A DNA stretch of 64,000 nucleotides from Synechococcus sp. CBW1002 (GTDB taxonomy: Bacteria > Cyanobacteriota > Cyanobacteriia > PCC-6307 > Cyanobiaceae): assembly GCF_015840915.1 (NCBI RefSeq), contig NZ_CP060398.1:1178001-1242000 (forward strand). The letters run 5' to 3'. The position numbers and the translations under genes are program-made. Under the pieces are notes generated by a model. The model was not told the DNA's origin. It saw only the letters and a program-made list of their open reading frames with translations, and ran no database searches. Below are positions 18,704-27,640 of this stretch, piece by piece. Numbering within the stretch: the first letter of the stretch is position 1; every line of letters begins with the position of its first letter.

Positions 18704-20573
18704 GTGTGTCACGAGTCAGCAGGTGAAAGCCAAGGCTGATGAAACTGCATCGGGGATGGGAGTGTGGCCTCCCGGGATCGGCCTGCAGGGGCTGGTACCA
18801 AACCACCCCGTGCTGCTGCGTTCAAAAGACGTGGTGGTGAGCGACGGGGAAACGGCGGACTGGATCCGTCAGGTGTGCGACGAGAAGGTGAGCGCAAGCG
18901 AACCGTTGATGACGCGCCGATATCTATTTCAGACGCTGCCAAAACGGGAGGCGGCCCAAATCTCCTGGATCAGTGTGGACAGAGCCTGTCTATGGACCAC
19001 ACGGCAGCCGGCGTATAGACGGCACGAGCTCATCGCAGGCCCTGATGCGGAACGTGAGAACCTGCCATGGAATGCCAAGGGAACATCCCAAGTGGTCACC
19101 ACCATGAGGGTCAATACCGATGTCTGTGGCAGGGGCGGAGCAACCCGTAGTAGCGATGATGGGTCTGTAACGGACTCGGAGCCAAGGGGTTGCATCATCC
19201 CGTTTGGAGTCTCCCATCAACTGCCTACGGCAGGAGGAATGGGATGACAACAGACAAGCCGCTACCGATTACCAAGGTGATGGTCTGGAAGGCCTATCAA
19301 CAGGTGAAACGGAACGGACAGGCGGCCGGTGTGGATGGCCAAAGCCTGGACGACTTCAACAAGGATCTGGAGAATAATCTCTACAAACTCTGGAATCGGA
19401 TGGCATCAGGAAGTTATCTTCCGCCACCAGTTCGGCGTGTGGAGATTCCCAAATCCGGTGGAGGCGTCAGGCCGCTGGGTATCCCGACGGTTGCTGATCG
19501 CATCGCACAGATGGTGGTCAAGCAGGTGCTGGAGCCAGAGCTGGAGCTGATCTTTGATCAGGATTCCTACGGCTACAGACCGGGCAAGTCAGCGCATCAG
19601 GCAGTAGAGGTCTGCCGTCAGCGCTGCTGGAGGTCCAACTGGGTTCTCGATCTCGACATCAAGGGGTTTTTCGATGCTATCGATCACGACCTGTTGATGC
19701 GCGCGATCAAGGCCCATACCTCCGAGCGCTGGGTGGTGCTCTACCTGCAACGATGGCTGCAGGCACCGGTTCTGTTGCCGGATGGCACGCTCCATCCCAG
19801 GGACCGGGGCACACCGCAAGGTGGTGTCATCAGTCCACTGCTGGCCAATCTGTTCCTGCACTATGCGTTTGATGTGTGGATGCGCCGGAGCCACCCGGCC
19901 ATTGCCTTTGAGCGCTATGCAGATGATGTGATCTGTCATTGCCACAGCGAGAAGGAAGCTCGGCGGTTGCTGGAGGCATTGCAGGATCGCTTTGCGTCCT
20001 GTGGCCTCCAGCTTCATCCCCAGAAGACCCAGGTGGTCTACTGCAGGGATAGCAACCGCCGGGCACCGCTTGCTGATGTCACGTTCACGTTTCTTGGTTT
20101 CGCGTTTCGGCCACGTGTGTCTCGCAATTCTCGCGGAGTCATCTACACAGGCTTTTTGCCGGCAGTGAGTCCGCAGGCTCTCCAGCGTATGCGGGAGAGG
20201 ATTAGGTCGATAGGGCTTCCATCGCTCGTGTATCTGTCGCTTGAGGAGATCGCTAAAGTGCTGAATCCAGTGATTCGTGGCTGGATTCAGTACTACGGTC
20301 GTTTCTATAGGACAGAACTGATCAGGAAGTTGTATCGCTACCTGGATGACAGAATTGCAGCCTGGTTACGGCAGAAGTACAAAAGGCTGCGGGGTCGTCG
20401 GCTCCAAAGCTGGCGAGTACTTGCCAGGATCAGGTCTGGACATCGTGATCTGTTCGCGCACTGGCGTCGAGTCAGTGAAGTGGCATGTGGATGATGGGAG
20501 CCGTATGACGCGAGAGTGTCACGTACGGTTCTGTGAGCACCTCGGGGGGAAGTTCCCCGGGGTGACTCGACAT
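18704..20573 (+). mobile_element. Group II intron with maturase
   Basis: The 5' end reads gtgtg at 18704, matching the GUGYG consensus. About 540 nt of structured non-coding RNA precede the reverse transcriptase. Domain V is recognisable at 20498-20532: gagccgtatgacgcgag and its pairing arm cacgtacggttct close a 34-nt-type hairpin with the conserved AGC-like base. A domain VI stem-loop follows to an AY end at about 20573. The intron sits antisense to, and at the 5' end of, the IS256 transposase. Exact ends need EBS/IBS pairing analysis. Confidence 0.8.
19244..20494 (+). CDS. ltrA: Group II intron reverse transcriptase/maturase
   Basis: Predicted 416-residue intron-encoded protein. RT blocks run from VKRNGQAAGVDG (RT1 region) through PLGIPTVADRIAQ, DIKGFFDAIDH, GTPQGGVISPLLAN and the catalytic ERYADDVICH. 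The C-terminal maturase (GIIM) domain is NPVIRGWIQYYGRF. No HNH endonuclease follows, so retrohoming would use a nick at a replication fork. ATG 19244 is preceded at good spacing by aggagg (19232-19237). The frame is intact, so the intron may still be mobile. Confidence 0.92.
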   Translation: MTTDKPLPITKVMVWKAYQQVKRNGQAAGVDGQSLDDFNKDLENNLYKLWNRMASGSYLPPPVRRVEIPKSGGGVRPLGIPTVADRIAQMVVKQVLEPELELIFDQDSYGYRPGKSAHQAVEVCRQRCWRSNWVLDLDIKGFFDAIDHDLLMRAIKAHTSERWVVLYLQRWLQAPVLLPDGTLHPRDRGTPQGGVISPLLANLFLHYAFDVWMRRSHPAIAFERYADDVICHCHSEKEARRLLEALQDRFASCGLQLHPQKTQVVYCRDSNRRAPLADVTFTFLGFAFRPRVSRNSRGVIYTGFLPAVSPQALQRMRERIRSIGLPSLVYLSLEEIAKVLNPVIRGWIQYYGRFYRTELIRKLYRYLDDRIAAWLRQKYKRLRGRRLQSWRVLARIRSGHRDLFAHWRRVSEVACG

Positions 20574-20771
20574 GGTTCGTCTGGTTGAGGTGGTTCTCGA
20601 ACCAGGGAAACGGGCCTGCCCACCCCTTGCAACGCCAGGCGTCTGAGGTGTGCTCGCTCAGCCCCGGCTACGCCGGGGCTGAGGCCCAGGGGATTTACAC
20701 CACTGCTGGGGACGCCAGCGAGAGTCTCGAGGCCTGGCAAAGTTCCAGCATCTGCCAGGAGTTGCTTGCTG

Positions 20772-21044
20772 ATGCCGCCTTCTGAACTGATTCGAGTTTC
20801 CACCTCTTTTCCCGGCTGGGTGCCTGTCGATCCAATCTCTGGACAGGGACCACCGGACTGGAAGACGGCGACACTCATTCTACTTGAACTTTTCCCAATC
20901 GTGAGATTGGCACTGAAGCTGTTCAATCCCCTTTTTACCTCGCTTCAGATCCATGGTGCCTTGGCCACCTCTATCGGCAATGTGATCAGTGTGGCGCTCA
21001 CCAGTTGTCTGAAGATGCCCTTCTTTGTTCAGGAGTTTGATTAG
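20772..21044 (+). pseudogene. C-terminal fragment, antibiotic-biosynthesis-monooxygenase-like membrane protein
   Basis: A 90-residue frame reads SFPGWVPVDP...PPDWKTATLILLELFPIVRLAL...SIGNVISVALTSCLKMPFF. This resembles the C-terminal two-helix part of large ABM-domain proteins (COG3224 type: PPxWK, then a hydrophobic helix, a second helix and a polar end). The N-terminal ABM domain is missing, probably lost where the IS256/intron region joins. Identification rests on pattern memory only. The following 21045-21389 shows no gene. Confidence 0.4.
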
Positions 21045-21564
21045 TGGTTGTTTCACCGCACCGCTTCCCGCCGAGCCTTGACTCGGCGAGGCGTTCGCTG
21101 GATCTGCCCTTCTGAACGTGGCTTGATCTTTCTGGGATTTGATCTGTTCTTCTGCTGCTGAACCTGGGATCTCATAGCCCTGCAACAGCGCTGTCGTGCT
21201 GTCAAGGCTCAGCCTGAGGGCCCTGATAATTCGTCCTTGCCAGCATGAGCTGAGTCGTATCCAATTCTGTCGTTGTTCAAGAAGAATTTCGGACGAGGCC
21301 AGGGGCGGAAATCTTCTTCAGTTTGTAGGCGAATCTACGCGGGTGCCTGCACTGGTAACCTGATCTCCGCAACCGTAGACAGTGATTTCATGCGCCAAGC
21401 GATCTAGCTGATGCGGGAAGCCGGAGTTGTGAACAAAACCGGCGGACCCTTCGGCTGCGTGATCGTCAAGGATGGTCAGGTGATCGGCGCTGCCGGCAAC
21501 AGTGTGATGCGGGATCATGATCCCTCCGCCCATGCCGAGGTGAATGCGATTCGGCAAGCCTGCA

Positions 21565-22597
21565 CTTGATTAGGTAGCAAGCTCCGCATTCCTGAGGTGA
21601 CGCTCGGGACGTGCGGTGCAGATACAGACGGCATGAACCACCCGGTCCGTCATCGCCGAAAGATTGAAGCGCCGGTTGAAGCGGTAAGTGAAGGCGCCCA
21701 GGTAGCGGTCGGCGTACTTATCGAATCGCAAGGCGTGAAACGTGCCGCTGAAGCTGGTTTTCAGGTTGCTGAGTATCGTGTTGATCCAGTGGAATTCAGG
21801 CAGCTCATTGGGATGGCGTCCGTTCACTACCACAGGGTGATGGAAGCAACCGACTTCTGCCACGGCTCGGAAGCAAGCCAGTCCATCAGATACCACTTCA
21901 CACCCTATCGCCAATGAATCCTGGGCCCAGTCAGCGATAGCTGCAAACGAGAACGTCGGGACTGTTGAAAGCTTCACATGAACCGGGCAGCCAGTGTCAT
22001 CAAGGGAGACGGCGGCAACGATGGGGACCTTGTTTTCCGATCCTCGACCTGTCTTGCCACCACGTCGTTCTCCCCCAAGGTAGGCATCATCCACTTGCAC
22101 CTTTCCCCGCAGGACATAGGCCTCCTCCCGCTCGCTCATCGCCTGCATGATCTTGTTGTGAACCAGCCACGCGGTGCGGTAGTTCACTCCGAGATGGCGC
22201 ATCAGGGCGAGGGAGGAAATGCCGGTCTTGGCCTGTCCCACCAAATAGAAAGCGAGGAACCAGGTCGTCAGGGGTAACTTGGTCGCCTCCATGATGGTAT
22301 CGGCCGTGAGGGTGGCCTGATGGCGGCAGTTCCGGCACTGGTAGCGCTTGTGGCGCCGGCCATGGATGATCCCATGCTCCTGAGTGTGACAACGTGGGCA
22401 ACGAAAGCCATCTGGCCAGCGCGCTTGCTCAAGTGCGGCCTCACACTTCTCCTCTGTGCCGTAGAGCTCTATGAACTGAGGCAGAGAAAGACTCGGCTGG
22501 AACTGGATCCGATTCATGGCCATAGCGATCCCGACGGGTACATGTGTATCAGTCTACGCGCTGGAAGGGCTCTGACGGAGCTTGCTACCTAATCAAG
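21565..22597 (-). mobile_element. IS1595-family insertion sequence, complete (1033 bp)
   Basis: The ends are perfect 22-bp inverted repeats beginning cttgattaggtagcaagc. The element contains one transposase gene on the minus strand whose TAA stop lies inside the left inverted repeat. It is flanked by a perfect 8-bp duplication. It is related to, but clearly different from, the IS1595 element at 58872. Confidence 0.95.
21570..22523 (-). CDS. IS1595-family transposase (ISXO2-like)
   Basis: Predicted 317-residue transposase. The N-terminal zinc ribbon is FRCPRCHTQEHG...YQCRNCRHQ. The ISXO2-like DDE domain follows with VQVDDAYLGGERRGG and VVSDGLACFRAV, then the PEFHWINTILSNLKTSF segment. It is uninterrupted and, with intact ends, the element looks functional. 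Confidence 0.93.
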   Translation of the reverse strand: MAMNRIQFQPSLSLPQFIELYGTEEKCEAALEQARWPDGFRCPRCHTQEHGIIHGRRHKRYQCRNCRHQATLTADTIMEATKLPLTTWFLAFYLVGQAKTGISSLALMRHLGVNYRTAWLVHNKIMQAMSEREEAYVLRGKVQVDDAYLGGERRGGKTGRGSENKVPIVAAVSLDDTGCPVHVKLSTVPTFSFAAIADWAQDSLAIGCEVVSDGLACFRAVAEVGCFHHPVVVNGRHPNELPEFHWINTILSNLKTSFSGTFHALRFDKYADRYLGAFTYRFNRRFNLSAMTDRVVHAVCICTARPERHLRNAELAT

Positions 22598-23003
22598 AGC
22601 CTGCAAGACTCTGCAGAGCGTGGATCTCACGGGAGCAGTGATGTACACAAGCTGCGAATGTTGCCCGATGTGCTACGCCACTGCCTACTGGGCCAGGATC
22701 TCGAAGATCTACTTCGCTGCCGGTTGGCAGGATTATGCCGATCTCTTCGATGATGCCAACATCGGCGATGATCTTGCCTTGCCCTATCCAGAGCGTCGTC
22801 TCGCCCCGCAGCAGATCCTCCAGCAGGAGGCTGCCGTGGTGTGGGATGAGTTCCGGCAGCTGCCTGATGGTGCGCGGTACTGAAACTCGCCGTTGAGGCT
22901 CACCTGTAGCGTCGGCGTCCTTCGAGACCTTTCGGCGGAGTCGACCAACTCCGCAGCCCACCTGCAGGATCTGCCTACGATCCAACTCCTGCCTGGCCCG
23001 ATC

Positions 23004-23522
23004 GTGGTGAGCCTCGCCATCGCCCTGCTCACGGTCTCCGACAGCCGCACCCTGGCGGACGACCCCAGTGGCGAGGCCCTGCGTCAGCGTCTGGAGGCCG
23101 CCGGCCATCGCCTGGTGGCGCGCCGACTGGTGCCTGACAACCGCTATCGCATCCGCGCTGAGGTGAGCGGCTGGATCGCCGATCCGGCGGTGCAGGTGGT
23201 GATCAGCAGTGGCGGCACAGGCCTCACCGGCCGCGACGGCACACCGGAGGCGGTGGCTCCGTTGCTCGATAAGACGATGGAGGGCTTCGGCGAGCTGTTC
23301 CGGGTGCTCTCCTTCGAGACCATCGGCACCAGCAGCCTCCAGAGCCGCTGCCTGGCGGGGGTGGCGAACGGCACGGTGCTGTTTGTGTTGCCGGGCTCCC
23401 TCGATGCGGTGACCACCGCCTGGGATCGCCTGATCGCCGCCCAGCTTGATGGCGCCACCCGGCCCTGCAACCTGGTGCAGCTGTTGCCCAGGCTTACGGA
23501 ACCGGTGGATCACCCGGCCTGA
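23004..23522 (+). CDS. moaB: Molybdenum cofactor biosynthesis protein B, C-terminus altered by IS
   Basis: Predicted 172-residue MoaB/Mog-type protein (molybdopterin adenylyltransferase family) with LLTVSDSRTLADD, the substrate loop ISSGGTGLTGRDGTPE and SLQSRCLAGVANGT. The likely start is GTG 23004 or 23007; no good ATG exists. The stop TGA (23520-23522) is supplied by the first bases of the adjacent IS3-type element. Without the insertion the protein would end about ten residues later (VRPSAGATPG) at a TGA at 24818 that overlaps the next gene's ATG. The loss is outside the conserved core, so the protein is probably active. Confidence 0.88.
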   Translation: MVSLAIALLTVSDSRTLADDPSGEALRQRLEAAGHRLVARRLVPDNRYRIRAEVSGWIADPAVQVVISSGGTGLTGRDGTPEAVAPLLDKTMEGFGELFRVLSFETIGTSSLQSRCLAGVANGTVLFVLPGSLDAVTTAWDRLIAAQLDGATRPCNLVQLLPRLTEPVDHPA

Positions 23523-24784
23523 GGTGGTCTGGCTTTTCTGGACAGGCCCCATCGTTAACCTCTGAGGCGGGGTACCGCCCCTGAAAGGGGCTCCCACCGA
23601 TGAGCAAGCGCCGCACCCACAGCCCCGAGTTCAAGGCCAGGGTCGCCATGGAGGCGATCAGTGGCCGCAAGACGATCCAGGAGATCGCCGCCGACCACGC
23701 CATCCACCCGATCCAGGTGAGCCAGTGGAAGCGGCAGCTCCTGGACGGTGCCAGCGAGCTCTTCACCCGAGGCAAGAAGACCAAGGACAAGGAGGAGGGG
23801 CAGGCCAAGGAGGCGGAGCTGTTCCAGCAGATCGGACGGCTGCAGATGGAGCTGGAGTGGCTCAAAAAAAGTCTCAACTGCTCTGATGCCCGTGAACTGC
23901 GCAAGCTGGTCGATCACGACCACCCCGAGCTCAGCATCAGCAGGCAGTGTGCGCTGCTGGGGCTGCCTCGATCCACGCTGTACTACCGGCCGACACCGGT
24001 CCGTGTATCGACGCTGCGGATCATGGCCAGGATCGATGCTCTCTACCTGGAGGATCCCTGCAGCGGCAGCCGCCGGATGGTGGACTATCTGGCCCAAGAT
24101 GGTATCCCGATCAGCCGAGATCGAGTGCGAAACCTCATGCGGCGCATGGGATTACGGGCGATCTACCAGAAGCCCCGGACGACGGTTCCAGGTGATCCGT
24201 CCGTGCGGTTCCCCTGCCTGGTGGACCTCACGCAGGTCACGTCGGTGGATCAGGTCTGGGCGACCGACATCACCTACATCCCTCTGCAGAAAGGGTTCCT
24301 CTATCTGGTGGCGATCATGGATCTCCATTCCAGGCATGTGCTCAGCTGGAGGCTCTCCAACAGCCTTGACACGAAGTTCTGTCTGGAGGCCCTGGAGATG
24401 GCCTTGGGAGGCGGCCGTAGGCCAGAGATCTTCCACTCCGATCAAGGCTGTCAGTTCACGTCCGCTGACTTTGTGGCCAGACTCAAAGGGGAGCGGATCC
24501 AGATCAGCTGGTCCGGCAGAAAGCGGTGCTACGACAACATCCTTGTTGAACGGCTGTGGAGGACTGTCAAGTACGAGGAGGTCTACCTACGGGCATACAG
24601 CGATGGCTGGGACGCTGAAATCAGCCTGGCCCGCTTCCTGTGGCGGTATTGCCATGTAAGACCTCACAGTTCCCTTGGAGGCAAAACTCCCCACGCGGTC
24701 TACACTGAGGCCGAACCATGTTCCACCCGTCCTGGGTTAACGATGTCAGGGGCCGGAACTGTCCAATAAAAGGCACCCACCTCA
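23520..24784 (+). mobile_element. IS3-type element X, copy A (1265 bp, fused orfAB)
   Basis: The ends are tgaggtgg...and...cacccacctca, imperfect inverted repeats. A 3-bp duplication gcc flanks it (23517-23519 and 24785-24787). It is one base shorter than the other complete copies (32385, 35614, 41254: 1266 bp each) because the poly-A run in the coding region has seven rather than eight A. Confidence 0.95.
23600..24769 (+). CDS. IS3-type transposase, orfA and orfB fused in one frame
   Basis: Predicted 389-residue transposase. Residues 1-90 are the OrfA part (MSKRRTHSPEFKARVAMEA, helix-turn-helix TIQEIAADHAIHPIQVSQWK, leucine-zipper-like end). From about residue 95 is OrfB with HPELSISRQCALLGLPRSTL and the DDE core WATDITYIPLQ, FHSDQGCQFTSADF and NILVERLWRTVKYEEVY. 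In the other copies the two parts are in different frames; here one A is missing at 23863-23870 and the fusion is permanent. Confidence 0.95.
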   Translation: MSKRRTHSPEFKARVAMEAISGRKTIQEIAADHAIHPIQVSQWKRQLLDGASELFTRGKKTKDKEEGQAKEAELFQQIGRLQMELEWLKKSLNCSDARELRKLVDHDHPELSISRQCALLGLPRSTLYYRPTPVRVSTLRIMARIDALYLEDPCSGSRRMVDYLAQDGIPISRDRVRNLMRRMGLRAIYQKPRTTVPGDPSVRFPCLVDLTQVTSVDQVWATDITYIPLQKGFLYLVAIMDLHSRHVLSWRLSNSLDTKFCLEALEMALGGGRRPEIFHSDQGCQFTSADFVARLKGERIQISWSGRKRCYDNILVERLWRTVKYEEVYLRAYSDGWDAEISLARFLWRYCHVRPHSSLGGKTPHAVYTEAEPCSTRPGLTMSGAGTVQ

Positions 24785-24816
24785 GCCGTGCGGCCGTCCG
24801 CTGGCGCAACGCCGGG

Positions 24817-26127
24817 ATGAGCGTTCCGCCTGGGCTTGTGCTGCTTGCCTCCCCGGCACGCCGGGACGCTCTGCTCGCTTGGGTGCGTCGGCACCGGGCC
24901 CTGCTGGCCCCCTTTGCCCTGCGCCTCACCGCCGACCTGGCGGAGCCGCTGCAGCTCGAGGTTTCCACCGCCGACCTCCGCCTGGAGATGGCCGGCACGC
25001 TGGAGGCCGGCGGCGACATCAGCCTGGCCGCGGCGGTGCTTGCCCAGGAGGTGATGGCCGTGGTGGCGTTCCTGGATCCGGCGGCGCCCGTGGGTTCGCC
25101 GCCGGAGCTGCCGATGCTGCTGCGGGCCTGTCAGGTGCGTGATGTGCCGCTGCTGCTGAACGAGGCCAGCGCCACCCTGGCCCTGCGGGGCCTGTCCCGG
25201 GGCCGCCTGGCCACCCTGATCTTCAATCCGGTGGCCGGGCAGCGCGATCCGAACCAGGATCTGGCCCAGATCCGCTCGATCCTCGAGCCGCAGCTGCAGG
25301 TGCATGTCTGCTTCACCCAGCCGAATCTCGATCCAGCTGAGCAGGCCCGGGCGCTGCTGGGTCCGCTGCGGGCCCGTCAGGCCCGGCGGCCGGATTCGGC
25401 CCTGATGATCGCCTGCGGCGGGGATGGCACCGTGTCCGCCGTGGCCGGAGCCCTGCTGGACAGTGGCCTGCCTCTGGGGGTGATCCCCCGTGGCACCGCC
25501 AATGCCTTCGCCGGAGCCCTGGGCATCCCCACCGATCTGCCCGGAGCCTGTCGCACGGTGCTGGCGGGGCACATCCAGCGCATGGATGCGGCCCTCTGCA
25601 ACGACACGCCGATGGTGCTGCTGGCGGGGGTGGGGTTCGAGGCCGGCATGGTGGACCGGGCCACGCGCGAACTCAAGAACCGGTTGGGGCCGTTGGCCTA
25701 TGTGCTGGCCGGCGCCCAGCAGTTGGTGAACCAGCAGCCCTTCCAGGCCCACCTGGAGATCGACGGCAAGGCCATCAGCCTGCAGGCTTCCGCCATCACC
25801 GTGGCCAACGCCGCCCCCGGCACCTCGGTGTTGGCCCAGGGCTTCGGGAGGGTGATTGCGGACGACGGCCTGCTGGAGGTGACGATCGCCACCTCCACGG
25901 ACCGGCTGCAGGGCCTGCAGGCCCTGGCCAGCCTGGCGGCCTCCGCGGTGGTGCAGACCCCGGCCCAGCACGGTGACCTGCTCTGCCTGCGGGCCCGCCG
26001 CATCACCATCGCCACGGCAACACCCCAGAAGCTGGTGGTGGACGGCGAGATGCTTGAGGGCGACCGCTTCTGCTTTGAGTGCTTGCCGGGGAGCCTGCGG
26101 GTGCTGGCCCCCTGGCCTCTGCCGTAG
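24817..26127 (+). CDS. Methylglyoxal-synthase-like / diacylglycerol-kinase-like fusion protein
   Basis: Predicted 436-residue two-domain protein. Residues 1-130 resemble methylglyoxal synthase (GGDISLAAAVLAQEVMAVV, FLDPAAP, VPLLLNEASATLAL) but lack the histidines at the family active site; only the GGD segment remains, so catalysis is doubtful. Residues 140-436 are a lipid/diacylglycerol-kinase catalytic domain with NPVAGQRDPNQDL, the nucleotide-binding CGGDGTVSAVAGAL, PRGTANAFAGALG, and LAGVGFEAGM. The ATG at 24817 originally overlapped the moaB stop (ATGA); copy A of element X now separates them. Similar fusions are known in cyanobacteria. Confidence 0.85.
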   Translation: MSVPPGLVLLASPARRDALLAWVRRHRALLAPFALRLTADLAEPLQLEVSTADLRLEMAGTLEAGGDISLAAAVLAQEVMAVVAFLDPAAPVGSPPELPMLLRACQVRDVPLLLNEASATLALRGLSRGRLATLIFNPVAGQRDPNQDLAQIRSILEPQLQVHVCFTQPNLDPAEQARALLGPLRARQARRPDSALMIACGGDGTVSAVAGALLDSGLPLGVIPRGTANAFAGALGIPTDLPGACRTVLAGHIQRMDAALCNDTPMVLLAGVGFEAGMVDRATRELKNRLGPLAYVLAGAQQLVNQQPFQAHLEIDGKAISLQASAITVANAAPGTSVLAQGFGRVIADDGLLEVTIATSTDRLQGLQALASLAASAVVQTPAQHGDLLCLRARRITIATATPQKLVVDGEMLEGDRFCFECLPGSLRVLAPWPLP

Positions 26128-26702
26128 TGGATGCGTGTTGGGTCCGTCTCTGGAGCTGTGTTCCGCGCGGGCGATGCTGCGCCCGTGTGCTTCCCCGCTG
26201 AAAGCCATGGCATGCACTGCACGCTGCATGACGCGTCCAACCTGGCCCGGCAGCTGTCTCTGGACCATCACGGGGCTGTCGATGTCAGCAATCACCCTCC
26301 CAAATCCCTGGGGCCAGCAGGAAGGAAACGGATCGAGGAAGGTGTTTTCACCGGCGAAATGCCCTGGTGAAACAATGCAAAGATACGCTGGAGTTGTCTG
26401 GGTATTGAATCATCAAGGAAATAGGATGAGGAAGTGCGCCCTCAATCTCCAATCCGCGTCCACTTCGGGCTTCGCATGGATGGATTGATGTGCTTCGGTT
26501 GGTGACTGGCGAGAATGATCTTGCCCAAGGCGTAGATCGTCTCGCTTGGCCGATCTTCCAGCGGATTGTCCGGTCCATCCGCTCTTTGGCTGTCCGATCC
26601 CGTGGGGCAGGTCCGCGTGATCGGCGGGGGCGTTTGCCGTGCTCCGGCCAGCTGGTCGAGCAATCGGCATTGAGCTTGCTCTTCTCGCACGACTCGATGT
26701 GC
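26128..26702. other. 575-bp stretch without a recognisable gene
   Basis: No frame here shows a known family or convincing coding character. It separates the kinase fusion from the convergent glutamate-synthase remnant and probably contains decayed sequence. Confidence 0.5.
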
Positions 26703-27640
26703 TCAGTGCTGCAGGACTCCGCAGCCACGATCAGCTCGTCCGGCGGCCGGTCTCATGGTTGCGTCGGTGCCACCGCTCCGCTCCCGGCGATGCCGGCTCA
26801 TGCGGTTCAGGTGGTCGTGGCCGCAGGCCCGCGCCATCACCTGCACCAGCGCCACCGTGGCCCGGAAGAAACGATCCAGGCGCTGGCCGGCAGGCTCCAC
26901 CTGCAGACGGCGGCGCAGCTCGGGATCCTGGGTGGCCACTCCCGTGGGGCAGCGGTTGGTGCGGCAGATCCTGGAGCCCACGCAGCCGATCACCTGGATC
27001 GCGGCACTGGCCAGCGCGATCCCATCGGCCCCCAGGGCCAGGGCCTTGATGCAGTCGGCCGGTTGTCCTTCGGGAATGCCGCGGACCCTGGCGATGTGGG
27101 CGGTGACCTTGGCGCCGGGCAGATGACCGCCCGCGCCGGTCTTGGCCGCCTGGGCGGCCTTGAAGTGAAAGGCCTGCACCCGGGGTAGGAGGTCTTCGCG
27201 GTAGCCGAACATCGCCGGCGCGAGTTCGTAGAGGTAGCGTTGGTTGGCGGCCTGCTCCTCGCTCAGCATTCCCCCTTCGCCGGAGCAGATCCCAGTGCCG
27301 GCCCGCTCCGCCCCCGTGGCCAGGGCCCGCTTGGCCTCCTCGGAGAGGGTCCCGAAGCTCATGTCCGACACCAGCAGGGGGATCTCCAGCCTCAGCGGCC
27401 GCCGGGCCCGGGGACCGATCACCAGCTCCGTGCCCACCGGGGCGGATTCGGCCAGGGACCGCCGTGCCAGCTGGGCCGTGAGGATCTGGATGTCATCCCA
27501 GAGGGGAAGCTGGGAGCGGGGCAGCCCCATGGACACCACCGGCCCCAGGGCGCCCACCCGCGCAAGGCCGTGCTCGGCCAGCTTGTGGATCAGCTCCAGG
27601 TTGGCCTCCTCCTCCGTGGCCTGGCCTGGGTCGTCCTGCC
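26703..27640 (-). pseudogene. FMN-binding glutamate-synthase-like protein, truncated and internally deleted
   Basis: The frame reads EEEANLELIHKLAEHGLARVGALGP, then the GltB-type FMN domain (PLLVSDMSFGTLSEEAKRAL, GEGGMLSEEQ, AKTGAGGHLPGAKVT) and later ADCIKALALGADGIALASAA and CRTNRCPTGVATQ. In intact relatives roughly 130 residues, including the VILDGRGGGTGAAP-type flavin segment, lie between HIARVRGIPEGQPA and DCIKAL; here they are absent without a frameshift. The N-terminus is also missing: an in-frame TGA precedes about 27640. It overlaps the CDGSH gene and is unlikely to be functional. Confidence 0.75.

Larger units (their letters stand above)
17178..20701 (-). mobile_element. IS256-family element, degenerate, carrying a group II intron
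   Basis: Related ends in opposite orientation, ggtgtaaaacccgaggcc at 17178 and its counterpart (inward ggtgtaaatcccctgggcc) ending at 20701, flank a minus-strand mutator-type transposase and a group II intron. Without the intron (18704-20573) the element is about 1.65 kb. No target duplication is visible (ctttgcgt versus actgctgg), so the element may be old or one end misassigned. The end assignment is my inference from the repeat pair. Confidence 0.5.
21557..22605. repeat. 8-bp target duplication of the IS1595 element
   Basis: The sequence agcctgca occurs at 21557-21564 and 22598-22605, directly outside the element ends. Eight base pairs is the size known for IS1595-family insertions. Confidence 0.95.
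21390..22883 (+). pseudogene. Nucleoside deaminase gene split by an IS1595 element
   Basis: The left part (21390-21564) encodes LMREAGVVNKTGGPFGCVIV and the zinc-site HAEVNAIRQAC. The right part (22606-22883) continues with KTLQSVDLTGAVMYTSCE, CCPMCYATAYWARI and the family C-terminus. Removing the IS and one duplication copy restores the frame exactly. A further defect is a TAG at codon 6 (MRQAI-stop-LMREAG), where an AAG lysine codon is expected, so the gene was hit twice or restarts at the ATG two codons later. It is related to the deaminase at 16341. Confidence 0.9.

Noticed and set aside
26490-27188. A 232-codon plus-strand frame
   Set aside because: It is the antisense shadow of the glutamate-synthase-like remnant on the minus strand.
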